Shown: one piece after another, positions 50,420 through 61,940 of the stretch
How the letters are laid out: each line of letters opens with the position of its first letter
Position numbering within the stretch: the stretch's first letter is position 1
Assembly: GCF_002797435.1 (NCBI RefSeq)
Contig: NZ_PGEN01000001.1
Span: forward strand, 3,780,501-3,844,500
Reading direction: 5' to 3'
Length of the DNA: 64,000 nt
From: Sphingomonas koreensis
GTDB lineage: Bacteria; Pseudomonadota; Alphaproteobacteria; Sphingomonadales; Sphingomonadaceae
Made by a program: the position numbers and the translations under genes
Notes under the pieces: generated by a model
Seen by the model: only the letters and a program-made list of their open reading frames with translations
The model's database searches: none
Told to the model about the DNA's origin: nothing

Positions 50420-50764
50420 ATGGCGAAGCGGGACGATCACGATCAGGTGTGGCGGAATTTTCGCGAGGCGGTGAACATGACCGCGGGCGAGATCGAGGCG
50501 TGGCTGGAGACCGATGAGAGCCGCAAGGTCGGCTTCACACGGCCGGGGGAGAGCGAGAGCGTCGGGCGCGCTTCGGGCCGGCGGATCGTGGCGATCCTGC
50601 GCAGGAAGAAGGCCGAACTCGACGGCGGGGACTATGCGCATATGCGCAAGGTGGTCGGTTTCGTGCGGCGCCATCGCGGACAGGGGCCGCATGACGAATT
50701 TCGAATCCCGACCTCGCGCTGGCGCTATTCGCTGATGAACTGGGGGCACGATCCGCTGAAATAG
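50420..50764 (+). CDS. DUF3140 family protein
   Basis: A 114-residue soluble basic protein: WRNFREAVNMTAGEIEAWLETDESRKVGF, SVGRASGRRIVAILRRKK, DYAHMRKVVGFVRRH and RWRYSLMNWGHDPLK match the DUF3140 pattern, a family that occurs in many soil bacteria and may bind DNA, with no established function. ATG at 50420. Stands alone between divergent GFA and the amidohydrolase. Confidence 0.85.
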   Translation: MAKRDDHDQVWRNFREAVNMTAGEIEAWLETDESRKVGFTRPGESESVGRASGRRIVAILRRKKAELDGGDYAHMRKVVGFVRRHRGQGPHDEFRIPTSRWRYSLMNWGHDPLK

Positions 50765-50818
50765 TTGACCTTTGACGCGGTGACGGCGAGCCTCTGAAAA
50801 ACACCAGCGGGGGATCCG

Positions 50819-52096
50819 ATGAAGCGCCAGATGATCGTTGCGGCCGTAGCCGTGCTTGCCGCCACGCCTGCGGCTGCAGAGACCGTCGTCGTCACCGCCG
50901 ACCGCATGGTCGATGTCGTTGCCGGAACGGTGGTCGAGCATCCTGCGGTCTTCATCGAGGACGGGCGGATCAAGAGCATCGCCGACGCGCGCACGGTGCG
51001 CTGGGGCAGCGACGTCCGGCATATCGACCTTTCCGGCAAGACGATCCTGCCCGGGCTGATCGACATGCACGTCCATCTCGACGCCAACCCGCTCTATGGC
51101 GGCTATACGGGGCTCCAGTTCACCGACAGCTTCTGGGCGATCCAGGGCGTCGCCAATGCCCGCGCAATGCTGAAGGCCGGCTTCACGACGATCCGCAATG
51201 TCGGGTCGGAGAACTATGCCGATGTCGGCTACAAGCAGGCGATCGAGGAGGGACTGATCGAAGGGCCGCGGATCGTGCCGGCGGCGCATGCGCTGGGCGC
51301 GACCGGCGGGCATTGCGACCAGACCTATCTGCCCCCCTCGTTCAAGGCGAAGGGTGTGGCGGTGGGCGACGGGCCGCAGGAACTGCGCGTCAAGGTGCGC
51401 GAGCAGCGGAAATACGGCGCCGAAGTCATCAAGATCTGCGCCACGGGCGGGGTCTTCTCGCGTAACACCGAGCCGGGACAGCAGCAGCTCTCGGAAAAGG
51501 AGATGCGCGCGATCGCCGACGAGGCGCATCAATGGGGTTTGAGGGTCGCCGCGCACGCCCATGGCGCGGCAGGGATCAAGGCAGCGATCCGCGCGGGGGT
51601 CGACACGATCGAGCATGTCAGTCTGGTCGATGACGAGGGCATCAGGCTGGCCGTCGCGCGCAAGCAGCCGGTCTGGTTCTCGATGGATATCTTCAACACC
51701 GACTATACCCAGGCGGAGGGCAAGAAGAACGGCGTGCTCGAGGACAATCTGCGCAAGGACCGCGAGGTGGCGCAGATCCAGCGCGACAATTTCCGCAAGG
51801 CGCATGCGGCCGGGGTGAAGATGGTGTTCGGCACCGACGCCGGGGTGATGCCCCATGGCACGGCCGCCGGGCAGTTCCGCACCATGGTCACTTATGGGAT
51901 GACCCCGCTGGAAGCGATCCGCGCGGCGACGCTCAACGCGGCCGAGGCGCTGGGACGGAGCAAGGATGTCGGCGCGATTGCGGTGGGTCGCTATGGCGAC
52001 ATCGTCGCAGTGGACGGCGATCCGCTCAAGGATGTCGGGGTGCTCACCGCGGTCAAGGCGGTGATCAAGGGCGGAAAGCTCGTCTCCGGCGACTAA
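50819..52096 (+). CDS. Secreted metal-dependent amidohydrolase (prolidase/imidazolonepropionase-like)
   Basis: A 425-residue protein with a signal peptide (residues 1-20, ending PAAAET). Barrel metal sites: ILPGLIDMHVHLDANP (HxH), VIKICATGGVFS (bridging Lys), RVAAHAHGAAGIK (His), TIEHVSLVDDEG (His) and VFGTDAGVMPHG (Asp). This is the family of Xaa-Pro dipeptidase-like amidohydrolases of Gram-negatives. Substrate probably a dipeptide or N-acyl amino acid; not certain. Its end overlaps the convergent bactofilin gene by 4 bases. Confidence 0.9.
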   Translation: MKRQMIVAAVAVLAATPAAAETVVVTADRMVDVVAGTVVEHPAVFIEDGRIKSIADARTVRWGSDVRHIDLSGKTILPGLIDMHVHLDANPLYGGYTGLQFTDSFWAIQGVANARAMLKAGFTTIRNVGSENYADVGYKQAIEEGLIEGPRIVPAAHALGATGGHCDQTYLPPSFKAKGVAVGDGPQELRVKVREQRKYGAEVIKICATGGVFSRNTEPGQQQLSEKEMRAIADEAHQWGLRVAAHAHGAAGIKAAIRAGVDTIEHVSLVDDEGIRLAVARKQPVWFSMDIFNTDYTQAEGKKNGVLEDNLRKDREVAQIQRDNFRKAHAAGVKMVFGTDAGVMPHGTAAGQFRTMVTYGMTPLEAIRAATLNAAEALGRSKDVGAIAVGRYGDIVAVDGDPLKDVGVLTAVKAVIKGGKLVSGD

Positions 52097-52560
52097 CCGG
52101 CCGCGGCTTCGACCGTCGTCGCGAGCGGCGCGCGGGGCGCGTCGCTGCCGATCAGCGGGGTAATGGTGACGGTGGTGGCGCCGATACGGCGCATCCGGCC
52201 GTCGATATGGCCGCCATTCTCGATCGTGATATTCTCATACTCGACATCGCCGGTGATGCGTGCGCTGCGCTCCACGGTGAGCTGGCGGACGCGGACCGTG
52301 CCTTCGATCGTGCCGGCGATCCGGGCGCTTTCTGCGGTGACGGCGCCGACGATGTGGCTCTCGGCCCCCTGGATCAGCGCGGCGCAATCGACGTCGCCCT
52401 CGATCCGGCCCTCGACATGCAATTCGGCGCTGGCGTTGATGTTCCCGGCGATCACGACATCGGCGCCGATCACGGAAAACATGCCGCGCCGACCATTGCC
52501 GTTGCCTCCGGTCGCCAGCGGCATCGCCGGCCGGTCATCACGCGTCTTGCTTCCGAACAT
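52093..52560 (-). CDS. Bactofilin family cytoskeletal protein
   Basis: A 155-residue bactofilin. The core (about residues 27-125) is the right-handed beta-helix of repeated hydrophobic-glycine strands (FSVIGADVVIAGNINASAEL, VEGRIEGDVDC, IVGAVTAESARIAGTIEG), flanked by disordered, Gly/Asn-rich N- and Pro/Ala-rich C-termini. Bactofilins polymerise without nucleotides and organise envelope or cell-shape sites. The usual M23 peptidase neighbour is absent. Its start overlaps the end of the upstream membrane-protein gene by 23 bases. Confidence 0.9.
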   Translation of the reverse strand: MFGSKTRDDRPAMPLATGGNGNGRRGMFSVIGADVVIAGNINASAELHVEGRIEGDVDCAALIQGAESHIVGAVTAESARIAGTIEGTVRVRQLTVERSARITGDVEYENITIENGGHIDGRMRRIGATTVTITPLIGSDAPRAPLATTVEAAAG

Positions 52561-53458
52561 CCGTGTTACTCCCCCGCGACCGTGCGGGCCGCGCGCTCAT
52601 CATATCAAAGGACAGGGTACCGTGCAGCCCGTATGCCGGCGGGATTCGATGCGATCCGTCGCGATTATCATTCGCGTGGGGGGCAATCAGCGGCTGTGCT
52701 GCGATCCATGTCGCGGCGATCATGCAGAACGCGCCGACCGCGACCGGCACTGCGCTCGCGCCGGGAATGACGCCGATGGTCGCGAAGAGTCCGGCCTGGA
52801 CCAATCCCGCTATCAGGAGCGTGGAACGGCCCGGACGGATGGCGGCGCAGGTTAGCGTTAGAATCGCAGCGAGAATGAAGGCGTCGGGCCGAATGCCGGG
52901 AAAAAGGCCGGCGGTGAGAAGCGACGAAAGGCTGGCCATACCGATCAACCCCCGGCGATCCAGCGGCACGACCTGCATCCGCGCGACGAAGATTGCGGCG
53001 GTGCCGAGCGATGCGGCGAGGGCCAGCCCGACAAGCTGCGGCGCGTGTTCGGGCAGAATTGCCGTAGCGATCGACCAGATGCCGGGTGCGTCGCCGACGC
53101 TCGGATCGAAATTCGCCGGCCGCCCGCCGGCGATCAGCCAGGGCAGCACGAGCGCCAGCCAGATGGACGGCGCGGCGAGCCATGTACGGATGCCGGCCCG
53201 GTCGCGGATCGCGATCGCGAGGAAGAAGGGCGCGAGGACCAGGGCATGGACGTTGAACACCACGGCAAGACCGAAGCCGAGGCTCATGGCGAGATGCTGC
53301 CGGCCGATCGCGGCCGCGACTGCGATCAGGCACGCGGCGATCCCCGCCGCAGCGCCCCATCCGGAAAGTGAGCCGCTGAGCAGAATGAAGGGGAGGGCGG
53401 CCACGGCCAGCGCCTTCGCGGGGGCGGGCGTTGCTGGACTGAGCGGCAGTGGCGGCAT
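52538..53458 (-). CDS. Polytopic membrane protein, glycosyltransferase-87-like in character
   Basis: A 306-residue protein with about eight to nine hydrophobic spans. The segment AMSLGFGLAVVFNVHALVLAPFFLAIAIRDR resembles the central spans of polyprenol-linked mannosyltransferases (DUF2029/GT87 or GT-C), but the N-terminal catalytic Asp region of such enzymes is not present, so it may be a shortened relative or something else. ATG at 53458; the reading frame continues upstream but would overlap the divergent methyltransferase. Divergent gap is 61 bp. Confidence 0.6.
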   Translation of the reverse strand: MPPLPLSPATPAPAKALAVAALPFILLSGSLSGWGAAAGIAACLIAVAAAIGRQHLAMSLGFGLAVVFNVHALVLAPFFLAIAIRDRAGIRTWLAAPSIWLALVLPWLIAGGRPANFDPSVGDAPGIWSIATAILPEHAPQLVGLALAASLGTAAIFVARMQVVPLDRRGLIGMASLSSLLTAGLFPGIRPDAFILAAILTLTCAAIRPGRSTLLIAGLVQAGLFATIGVIPGASAVPVAVGAFCMIAATWIAAQPLIAPHANDNRDGSHRIPPAYGLHGTLSFDMMSARPARSRGSNTDVRKQDA

Positions 53459-53519
53459 AGTCTGCACCTGGACGACGAGCCTGAAGATCGGGTTAAGGAT
53501 CGCAAGCACCGGGGGGCGA

Positions 53520-54212
53520 ATGGCGGACCGCGAGAGCTTTCGGAGCAGGCTGGGCGGATTGTCGATCCCTTCGTCGCCCGTAGCCGTCCGGATCGCTGGT
53601 GCGGCCGCCGCGGTGGTGGCGCTTGGCCTGATCGCGCTGGGCGGGCGCTGCATGTCGCCGACGATGGTAAGCTGTTCTGCGGAGACGCTGTTCAGCGGAG
53701 GGCCGAAGCTCGACGTGCCGTACAAGGGCACCCGGCCCGCCGTGGTTGCGCGGATGCTGGAAATGGCCGAGGTCAGGGCGGGCGATCACGTCATCGACCT
53801 GGGTACGGGCGACGGGCGTATCCTGATTGCCGCAGCGCGTGAGCGCGGCGCCCGCGGTGTCGGCATCGATCTCGATGCGGTGCTGATCGGCAAGGCGCAG
53901 GCCAATGCCCGGAGTGCCGGGGTCGCGGACCGGGTGCGATTCGAGACAGGTGACCTGTTCAAGGCCGATCTGTCCGCCGCCGACGTGGTGACCATGTACC
54001 TGCTGCCCGAAGTGAACTACCGGCTCTGCCCGCGGCTGCTGACGCAGTTGAAGCCCGGCGCGCGGATCGTCAGCCATGCCTTCGACATGGGCGACTGGAA
54101 GCCCGATGCGACACGGCGGGCAGGGGGTGCGATCGTGCATTTGTGGCATGTGCCGCCACCGGACAAACGGCCTGCGGTGTGCCGGGGCGTGGTGCGGACA
54201 GCGGTACGCTGA
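53520..54212 (+). CDS. Membrane-anchored class I SAM-dependent methyltransferase
   Basis: A 230-residue protein. Residues 21-43 form a membrane anchor. The methyltransferase domain has VIDLGTGDGRILIAAARERGARGVGIDLD (motif I plus acidic motif II) and DVVTMYLLPEVNYRLCPRLLTQLKPGARIVSHAFDMGDW. This layout is close to the protein-lysine methyltransferase-like group seen in proteobacteria, but the substrate is not known. ATG at 53520, preceded by GGGGGG. Located upstream of rpsL but separated by a 236-bp leader. Confidence 0.85.
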   Translation: MADRESFRSRLGGLSIPSSPVAVRIAGAAAAVVALGLIALGGRCMSPTMVSCSAETLFSGGPKLDVPYKGTRPAVVARMLEMAEVRAGDHVIDLGTGDGRILIAAARERGARGVGIDLDAVLIGKAQANARSAGVADRVRFETGDLFKADLSAADVVTMYLLPEVNYRLCPRLLTQLKPGARIVSHAFDMGDWKPDATRRAGGAIVHLWHVPPPDKRPAVCRGVVRTAVR

Positions 54213-54347
54213 ACCGTCCTCCGCGCCGCCATTGACCGGCCAGGGCCGCAAGCGTATAGGCCGCGCGTTCCGCACCCGGGCAGGGAGTCGATTCTGTCGG
54301 CTTTTCGCCGTTCCGGGTGGAGCAGAGCTGAACGGTGTCGGAGACTT

Positions 54348-54381
54348 GGGGCCAGGGGGTTCGCCCACCAGGCCCTTTTGT
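54348..54381 (+). promoter_or_regulatory. Attenuator-like hairpin in the rpsL leader
   Basis: GGGGCC (54348-54353) pairs with GGCCC (54371-54375), with an inner GGGGG-TTCG-CCC helix, followed by TTTTGT. It lies about 70 bases ahead of rpsL, a usual place for transcription control of the str operon. The rest of the 54213-54448 gap shows a likely promoter and leader but no gene. Confidence 0.45.
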
Positions 54382-54448
54382 ATTGCACTACCAGGGCTCC
54401 CGCACAGTAACCGCCGGGCAACCGGTAACGAAAAAGGTGAAGGGCTTC

Positions 54449-54820
54449 ATGCCGACGATCAACCAGCTGGTCCGCAAGGGCCGCGAACCGCAGAAGGCCA
54501 AGAGCAAGGTCCCTGCGATGGAGCAGAACCCGCAGAAGCGCGGCGTTTGCACCCGTGTGTACACCACGACCCCGAAGAAGCCGAACTCGGCGCTTCGCAA
54601 GGTGGCCAAGGTCCGTCTGACCAACAGCCGCGAAGTCATCTCGTACATCCCCGGCGAGGGCCACAATCTGCAGGAGCACTCGGTGGTCCTGATCCGTGGC
54701 GGCCGTGTGCGCGATCTTCCCGGTGTGCGCTATCACGTTCTGCGCGGCGTTCTCGATACCCAGGGTGTCAAGGACCGCAAGCAGAGCCGTTCGAAGTACG
54801 GCGCGAAGCGTCCCAAGTAA
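54449..54820 (+). CDS. rpsL: 30S ribosomal protein S12
   Basis: A 123-residue S12 starting [14 protein letters not shown], with the KKPNSALRK loop near the decoding site and [10 protein letters not shown]. The lysines at the streptomycin-sensitive positions (K43/K44, counting Met) are normal. It is the first gene of the str operon, 58 bases before rpsG. Only one base-paired leader (54348-54381) is visible upstream. Confidence 0.97.
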   Translation: MPTINQLVRKGREPQKAKSKVPAMEQNPQKRGVCTRVYTTTPKKPNSALRKVAKVRLTNSREVISYIPGEGHNLQEHSVVLIRGGRVRDLPGVRYHVLRGVLDTQGVKDRKQSRSKYGAKRPK

Positions 54821-54878
54821 GCCAAAGTAAGCCCCGGACAGGTTCCGGATACGCTGAAGTTTTAGAAGGAATTCAAAG

Positions 54879-55349
54879 ATGGCACGTCGTCGTCGTCCCG
54901 AGAAGCGGGAAATCCTGCCCGATCCGAAGTTCGGAGATGTGGTTCTCTCCAAGTTCATGAACAGCGTCATGCTGGACGGCAAGAAGGCCGTCGCTGAAGG
55001 TATCGTCTATTCGGCGCTCGACACCGTCGAGCAGCGCGCGAAGAAGGATCCGCTTGGCGTGTTCCATGACGCGCTCAACAACATCAAGCCGGGCATCGAG
55101 GTCCGCAGCCGGCGCGTCGGCGGTGCGACCTACCAGGTCCCCGTCGAAGTCCGTCCAGAGCGTGCGCAGGCGCTGGCGATCCGCTGGCTGATCACCTCGG
55201 CCCGCAACCGCAGCGAGAACACCATGTCGGCGCGCCTGTCGGGCGAGCTGCTGGACGCTTCGAACAACCGCGGCAATGCGGTGAAGAAGCGCGAGGATAC
55301 GCACCGCATGGCGGAAGCGAACCGCGCGTTCAGCCACTACCGCTGGTAA
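54879..55349 (+). CDS. rpsG: 30S ribosomal protein S7
   Basis: A 156-residue S7: [35 protein letters not shown], and the C-terminal [11 protein letters not shown] are typical. It nucleates folding of the 16S 3' major domain and in enterobacteria represses its own operon. ATG preceded by AGAAGGA. Second gene of the str operon; fusA starts 106 bases later. Confidence 0.97.
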   Translation: MARRRRPEKREILPDPKFGDVVLSKFMNSVMLDGKKAVAEGIVYSALDTVEQRAKKDPLGVFHDALNNIKPGIEVRSRRVGGATYQVPVEVRPERAQALAIRWLITSARNRSENTMSARLSGELLDASNNRGNAVKKREDTHRMAEANRAFSHYRW

Positions 55350-55455
55350 TCGCCTCTCCGCCGGCTGCGGCCGGCGGGTGGCATTGGTAATTTTCTTACC
55401 TATATTCTGGGGAGCCGGATCGTCCGGCTCCCCACATCGCTAAGGAACCCCGATC

Positions 55456-57549
<2,094 letters not shown>

Positions 57550-57640
57550 GGCTGGCGTTACGTGAATTGAACCGCTATGGGGCCGCGTTCTCGCGATTCC
57601 CGTAGCGGTCCGGGAAATTTGAATCAGAAGGTAGGAAACA

Positions 57641-58834
57641 ATGGCGAAGGCAAAGTTTGAGCGGACCAAACCGCACCTCAACATCGGCACCATCGGTCAC
57701 GTCGACCACGGCAAGACCTCGCTGACCGCTGCGATCACCAAGGTGCTCGCTGAAGAAGGTCTGTCGGAGAAGGTGGACTTCGAGAACATCGACAAGGCTC
57801 CGGAAGAGCGTGAGCGCGGCATCACCATCTCGACCGCGCACGTCGAGTACGAAACCGCCAACCGCCACTACGCGCACGTCGACTGCCCGGGTCACGCCGA
57901 CTATGTGAAGAACATGATCACCGGCGCCGCGCAGATGGACGGCGCGATCCTGGTCGTGTCGGCCGCTGACGGCCCGATGCCGCAGACCAAGGAGCACATC
58001 CTGCTCGCCAAGCAGGTCGGCGTTCCCACGATGGTCGTGTTCCTGAACAAGGTCGACCAGGTCGACGACGAGGAAATCCTCGAGCTCGTCGAGATGGAAA
58101 TCCGTGAAGAGCTTTCGAAGCGCGACTTTGACGGCGACAACATTCCGATCATCCGTGGTTCGGCGCTCGCAGCGCTCGAGAGCCGCGACGACAACATTGG
58201 CAAGGCGCAGATCCTGGCGCTGATGGCTGCCGTCGACGAGTCGATCCCGCAGCCGGATCGTCCGCTCGACAAGCCGTTCATGATGCCGATCGAAGACGTG
58301 TTCTCGATCTCGGGCCGCGGCACCGTGGTGACCGGCCGCGTCGAGACCGGCATCGTCAAGGTTGGTGAGGAAGTCGAGATCGTCGGCATCCATCCGGAAG
58401 TCCGCAAGACCACCGTGACCGGCGTCGAAATGTTCCGCAAGCTGCTCGATCAGGGCCAGGCCGGCGACAACATCGGTGCACTGATCCGTGGCGTCGCTCG
58501 TGACGAAGTCGAGCGCGGCCAGGTTCTTGCGAAGCCGGGTTCGATCACCCCGCACACCGACTTCCAGTCGGAAGTGTACGTCCTGTCGAAGGACGAGGGT
58601 GGCCGTCACACGCCGTTCTTCGCGAACTATCGTCCGCAGTTCTACTTCCGTACCACGGACGTGACCGGCACGATCGAGCTGCCCTCGGGCACCGAGATGG
58701 TCATGCCGGGCGACAACGTCGCGCTGGGCGTCAAGCTCATCGCGCCGATCGCCATGGACGTCGGCCAGCGCTTCACGATCCGCGAAGGCGGCCGCACCGT
58801 CGGCGCCGGCGTCGTCAGCGGCATCGACAAGTAA
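57641..58834 (+). CDS. tuf: Elongation factor Tu
   Basis: A 397-residue GTPase that carries aminoacyl-tRNA to the ribosome. G1 [11 protein letters not shown], switch [15 protein letters not shown]3 [13 protein letters not shown]4 [10 protein letters not shown], and domains II and III ending [20 protein letters not shown] at 57641 behind AAGGTAGG. Followed by a strong terminator at 58863-58895, so the str operon ends here. Confidence 0.98.
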   Translation: MAKAKFERTKPHLNIGTIGHVDHGKTSLTAAITKVLAEEGLSEKVDFENIDKAPEERERGITISTAHVEYETANRHYAHVDCPGHADYVKNMITGAAQMDGAILVVSAADGPMPQTKEHILLAKQVGVPTMVVFLNKVDQVDDEEILELVEMEIREELSKRDFDGDNIPIIRGSALAALESRDDNIGKAQILALMAAVDESIPQPDRPLDKPFMMPIEDVFSISGRGTVVTGRVETGIVKVGEEVEIVGIHPEVRKTTVTGVEMFRKLLDQGQAGDNIGALIRGVARDEVERGQVLAKPGSITPHTDFQSEVYVLSKDEGGRHTPFFANYRPQFYFRTTDVTGTIELPSGTEMVMPGDNVALGVKLIAPIAMDVGQRFTIREGGRTVGAGVVSGIDK

Positions 58835-58862
58835 TCGACGCCCGCAAGGGCTGAGATCGAAG

Positions 58863-58895
58863 AGCCCGGCTTCCCTTGGGGAGGCCGGGCTTTTT
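58863..58895 (+). terminator. Rho-independent terminator after tuf
   Basis: AGCCCGGC pairs with GCCGGGCT, extended inward by TTCCC/GGAG pairing around TTGG, followed by TTTTTG. It separates the str operon from the interposed membrane-protein gene and the S10 genes. Confidence 0.9.
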
Positions 58896-58927
58896 GCTTG
58901 GGGCGGACAGGGGCTGGGGGAGGAAAG

Positions 58928-59794
58928 ATGGGCGAGCCCGAAGAAGATGGCAGAGGTCTTCTGAGCGGCCAGCCGCGCTGGGTCCGGATTGGGTTGATCG
59001 CCTCAGCCATGGTGGTGCCGCTGTGCTTTATCGGCTTGTTTCTCTTTCAGGTGATCGCTGCTTCCCACGAAACGGGTTGGACGGGCTCCCGGGGCGGAGC
59101 CTTGCGCATTCCTGTTCCCCTTGAACAGGTTCGGCCGGTTCTGATCGTTGCCGGCGCCCTGTTCCTGGCGATGCTGGCAGTGCTGTTCGCGCGAATACCC
59201 CGTGTGGCACGGCGTGCGGCGGATCCTTCAGGTTCTCACGCTGCCGAGGGGCTGAAACTGGGGGAGCGTGTCCTTTGGACCGCGCGACCGGGCTGGCAGA
59301 CCTTGACGGGGTCACGGGCGCTTGTGCTCTCGTTGACGGCGCTGACTCCGGTCCTGATCGGCTGGTGGTTCTGGAGAATCGTGACTGGGGAGGGCGTCTG
59401 GCCTAGGGCGTTCTGGGCGCTGCTGCCGATCGGCCTGCTCTTCGGGTCGATCGTCCCGGCGATCCTCCTAGCCCGCCGGATGCTGAGTAATTGGGTTCTC
59501 GACGCGCTTGGGAATGTCGCGGTCACCGACCGGCGTATCGTGTGGCTCTCGCCGGTGCGGGGCGCGGCGTATCGTGAGATCGCCGGGGACAGCATCATCG
59601 GCGCGGCGCTGGTGGATCGGAAAGGCCGGCGTGGCTGGGTCTCGGTGACCCAGCAGGTCGGGGGCGATGTCCGGGAACATGATCTGTTCGGGCTGCCCGA
59701 CCCCGAACAGGCGGTGGCTGCGATCGAGGCGCTTTCGCTTGCGCAGGCGCGTGAAGTGCGTTTTCCGGCTGCGGACCGCGATCTGGGGGCTTGA
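58928..59794 (+). CDS. Membrane protein with PH-like domain, interposed between tuf and rpsJ
   Basis: A 288-residue protein with about four membrane spans (residues 21-43, 68-90, 130-150 and 158-182). The C-terminal third has GNVAVTDRRIVWLSPVRGAAYREIAGDSI, a pattern resembling bacterial PH-like (bPH) domains. No catalytic motif seen. ATG at 58928 follows GGGGGAGGAAAG; an in-frame upstream start (58898) lies right after the tuf terminator. Not part of the usual str-S10 gene order. Codon use is normal for the genome, so it is not a recent foreign insertion. Confidence 0.75.
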   Translation: MGEPEEDGRGLLSGQPRWVRIGLIASAMVVPLCFIGLFLFQVIAASHETGWTGSRGGALRIPVPLEQVRPVLIVAGALFLAMLAVLFARIPRVARRAADPSGSHAAEGLKLGERVLWTARPGWQTLTGSRALVLSLTALTPVLIGWWFWRIVTGEGVWPRAFWALLPIGLLFGSIVPAILLARRMLSNWVLDALGNVAVTDRRIVWLSPVRGAAYREIAGDSIIGAALVDRKGRRGWVSVTQQVGGDVREHDLFGLPDPEQAVAAIEALSLAQAREVRFPAADRDLGA

Positions 59795-59890
59795 TATCGC
59801 CGGCGTCTGCCGGTATGGGCCCGCCTCCAGTTTGAGTTCAACCAGCAAGAACCCCGGCAACGGGGTCCGCTCTTTCACATCGGTAGGGAC

Positions 59891-60199
59891 ATGGACAACA
59901 ACATCCGCATTCGCCTCAAGGCGTTCGATCACCGCGTGCTCGATCAGGCGACCGGCGACATTGCCGACACTGCGCGCCGCACCGGCGCTCTCATCCGTGG
60001 CCCGATTCCGCTTCCGACGAAGATCGAGAAGTTCACGGTCAACCGTGGCCCCCACATCGACAAGAAGAGCCGCGAGCAGTTCGAAGTGCGCACCTACAAG
60101 CGCATGCTCGACATCGTGCAGCCGACTCCGCAGACCGTCGATGCACTGATGAAGCTCGACCTCGCCGCCGGCGTCGACGTCGAGATCAAGCTGGCCTGA
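59891..60199 (+). CDS. rpsJ: 30S ribosomal protein S10
   Basis: A 102-residue S10: [55 protein letters not shown]. Also acts in antitermination as NusE. ATG at 59891. It is followed by a structured 365-nt gap rather than directly by rplC. Confidence 0.97.
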   Translation: MDNNIRIRLKAFDHRVLDQATGDIADTARRTGALIRGPIPLPTKIEKFTVNRGPHIDKKSREQFEVRTYKRMLDIVQPTPQTVDALMKLDLAAGVDVEIKLA

Positions 60200-60564
60200 G
60201 CCGGCTGACGCAGCCCCGATCGTCGATCGGGGCTGTTTCCGTTCCCCATTCGCGCAAAAGGCCGGGTGAGGGGTGGACAGGGAAGTGAAGCTCACGTAAA
60301 GGCGCCGCTTCCCACACGAGATTCGCGATTCCATCGGGATCGCGCGGGTTGGCCAGGTCGATCCCGACCTGATGTTCCGGCCGGAGCGTAAAGCTCAAAC
60401 GACATAGGGATACCGCCGGACTTCGGTCCGGGTCTGCGTCCCCCGTCTTTCCTGCCTTCGGGCAGGAATTCAGCCCGGACGGGGGCTCGCATCGCATCTA
60501 CGGGCTGAGGCACGCACCCTTCGGAATGGTCCGAGGGGTGCCTCTGTTATGGAGTGAACTGATC
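60200..60564 (+). promoter_or_regulatory. Structured leader between rpsJ and rplC with UUCG-loop hairpins
   Basis: 365 nt without a gene. Three consecutive stems lie in the last 150 nt: CCGGAC-TTCG-GTCCGG (60416-60431); a nested element in which CCCCCGTC (60440-60447) pairs with GACGGGGG (60478-60485) around TTCCTGCC-TTCG-GGCAGGAA (60449-60468); and a 12-bp stem GCACCCTTCGGA / TCCGAGGGGTGC with ATGG loop (60514-60541). The rplC ribosome site (GGAG) follows ten bases later. No U-tract follows the last stem, so it is not a simple terminator. A cis-acting ribosomal-protein leader is plausible. Confidence 0.6.
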
Positions 60565-61323
60565 ATGCGCACTGGCGTGATCGCGAAGAAGTTGGGGATG
60601 ACCCGCCTGTTTCAGGACGACGGCCGCCACGTGCCGGTCACCGTTCTGAGTCTTGAAGGCGTTCAGGTCGTCGCCCGTCGCGAAATGGACAAGGACGGCT
60701 ACACCGCCGTGCAGCTTGGCGCTGGCAGCGCCAAGGCGAAGAATGTCGCCAAGCCGCAGCGCGGCCAGTTCGGCAAGGCCGAAGTGGAGCCTAAGGCGAT
60801 CCTCGCGGAGTTCCGCGTGGATGAGGACGGTCTGCTTGACGTGGGTGCCGAGATTTCGGCCGACCATTATGTCGCGGGCCAGTTCGTCGACATTCAGGGT
60901 CGTACGCAGGGCAAGGGCTTTGCGGGCGGCATGAAGCGCTGGGGTTTCGGCGGCATGCGCGCCACCCACGGCGTTTCGATCTCGCACCGTGCGCTGGGTT
61001 CGACGGGTAACCGTCAGGATCCGGGCCGCGTCTTCAAGAACAAGAAGATGGCCGGCCACATGGGTGACAAGAACCGCACCCAGCAGAACCTCGAGATCGT
61101 CGGTACCGACGTCGAGCGCGGCCTGATCTTCGTCAAGGGCTCGGTCCCTGGCTCGAAGGGTGGCTGGCTGTTCGTCAAGGACTCGGTGAAGGTCGCGCGT
61201 CACGCCGACGCGCCGTTCCCGGCCAGCATCAAGCAGGCCGCCAACAGCAACAACGACGCCCCCGCGGATACCCCGGCCGATACGGTCGAGGCTCCCGAGG
61301 CGACCGACGGCCAGGAGGGCTGA
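60565..61323 (+). CDS. rplC: 50S ribosomal protein L3, with acidic C-terminal tail
   Basis: A 252-residue L3: [56 protein letters not shown]. About 35 residues at the end ([21 protein letters not shown]) form an acidic disordered tail missing in E. coli L3 (209 residues). ATG at 60565, with GGAG upstream. Confidence 0.97.
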   Translation: MRTGVIAKKLGMTRLFQDDGRHVPVTVLSLEGVQVVARREMDKDGYTAVQLGAGSAKAKNVAKPQRGQFGKAEVEPKAILAEFRVDEDGLLDVGAEISADHYVAGQFVDIQGRTQGKGFAGGMKRWGFGGMRATHGVSISHRALGSTGNRQDPGRVFKNKKMAGHMGDKNRTQQNLEIVGTDVERGLIFVKGSVPGSKGGWLFVKDSVKVARHADAPFPASIKQAANSNNDAPADTPADTVEAPEATDGQEG

Positions 61324-61325
61324 AC

Positions 61326-61940
61326 GTGAAGGTCAAGGTACAGACCCTCGACGCCAAGGCATCGGGCGACATCGAGCTGAATGACGACGTGTTCGGCCTC
61401 GAGCCGCGCGCCGACATCCTGCATCGCGTCGTCACCTGGCAGCTGTGGAACCGCCGCGAGACGGCTCGTCCGACGCGTGAGCGTTCGGAAGTGTCGCGCA
61501 CCGGCAAGAAGTTCGGTCGCCAGAAGGGCGGCGGTACGGCTCGTCACGGCGATCGTGCGGCTCCGATCTTCATCGGCGGCGGCAAGGCCCACGGCGCGCG
61601 CAAGCGGGACTTCAACATCTCGCTGAACAAGAAGGTTCGCGCGCTCGGCCTGAAGATGGCGCTTTCGAGCCACGCCAAGGCGGGCTCGCTGATCGTCCTC
61701 GACGGTTTCGAGGCGAGCAAGACTTCCGCGCTCAAGGATCAGTTCGCTGGTCTGAAGGTCGGCAAGACCGCGCTCGTGATCGACGGTGAGGCCAGCAACG
61801 GCTTCCTGGCCGCGCGCAACCTGGTGGGCGTCGACGTCCTCCCGGCGGCGGGTGCCAACGTCTATGACATCCTGAAGCACGACACGCTGGTCCTGACCCG
61901 CGCTGCCGTCGAGAAGCTGGAGGCTCGCTTCAATGGCTAA
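61326..61940 (+). CDS. rplD: 50S ribosomal protein L4
   Basis: A 204-residue L4. Contains [29 protein letters not shown], the extended loop that lines the exit tunnel. GTG start at 61326, two bases after the rplC stop. In E. coli L4 is the repressor of the S10 operon. Its stop overlaps rplW by 8 bases. Confidence 0.97.
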   Translation: MKVKVQTLDAKASGDIELNDDVFGLEPRADILHRVVTWQLWNRRETARPTRERSEVSRTGKKFGRQKGGGTARHGDRAAPIFIGGGKAHGARKRDFNISLNKKVRALGLKMALSSHAKAGSLIVLDGFEASKTSALKDQFAGLKVGKTALVIDGEASNGFLAARNLVGVDVLPAAGANVYDILKHDTLVLTRAAVEKLEARFNG

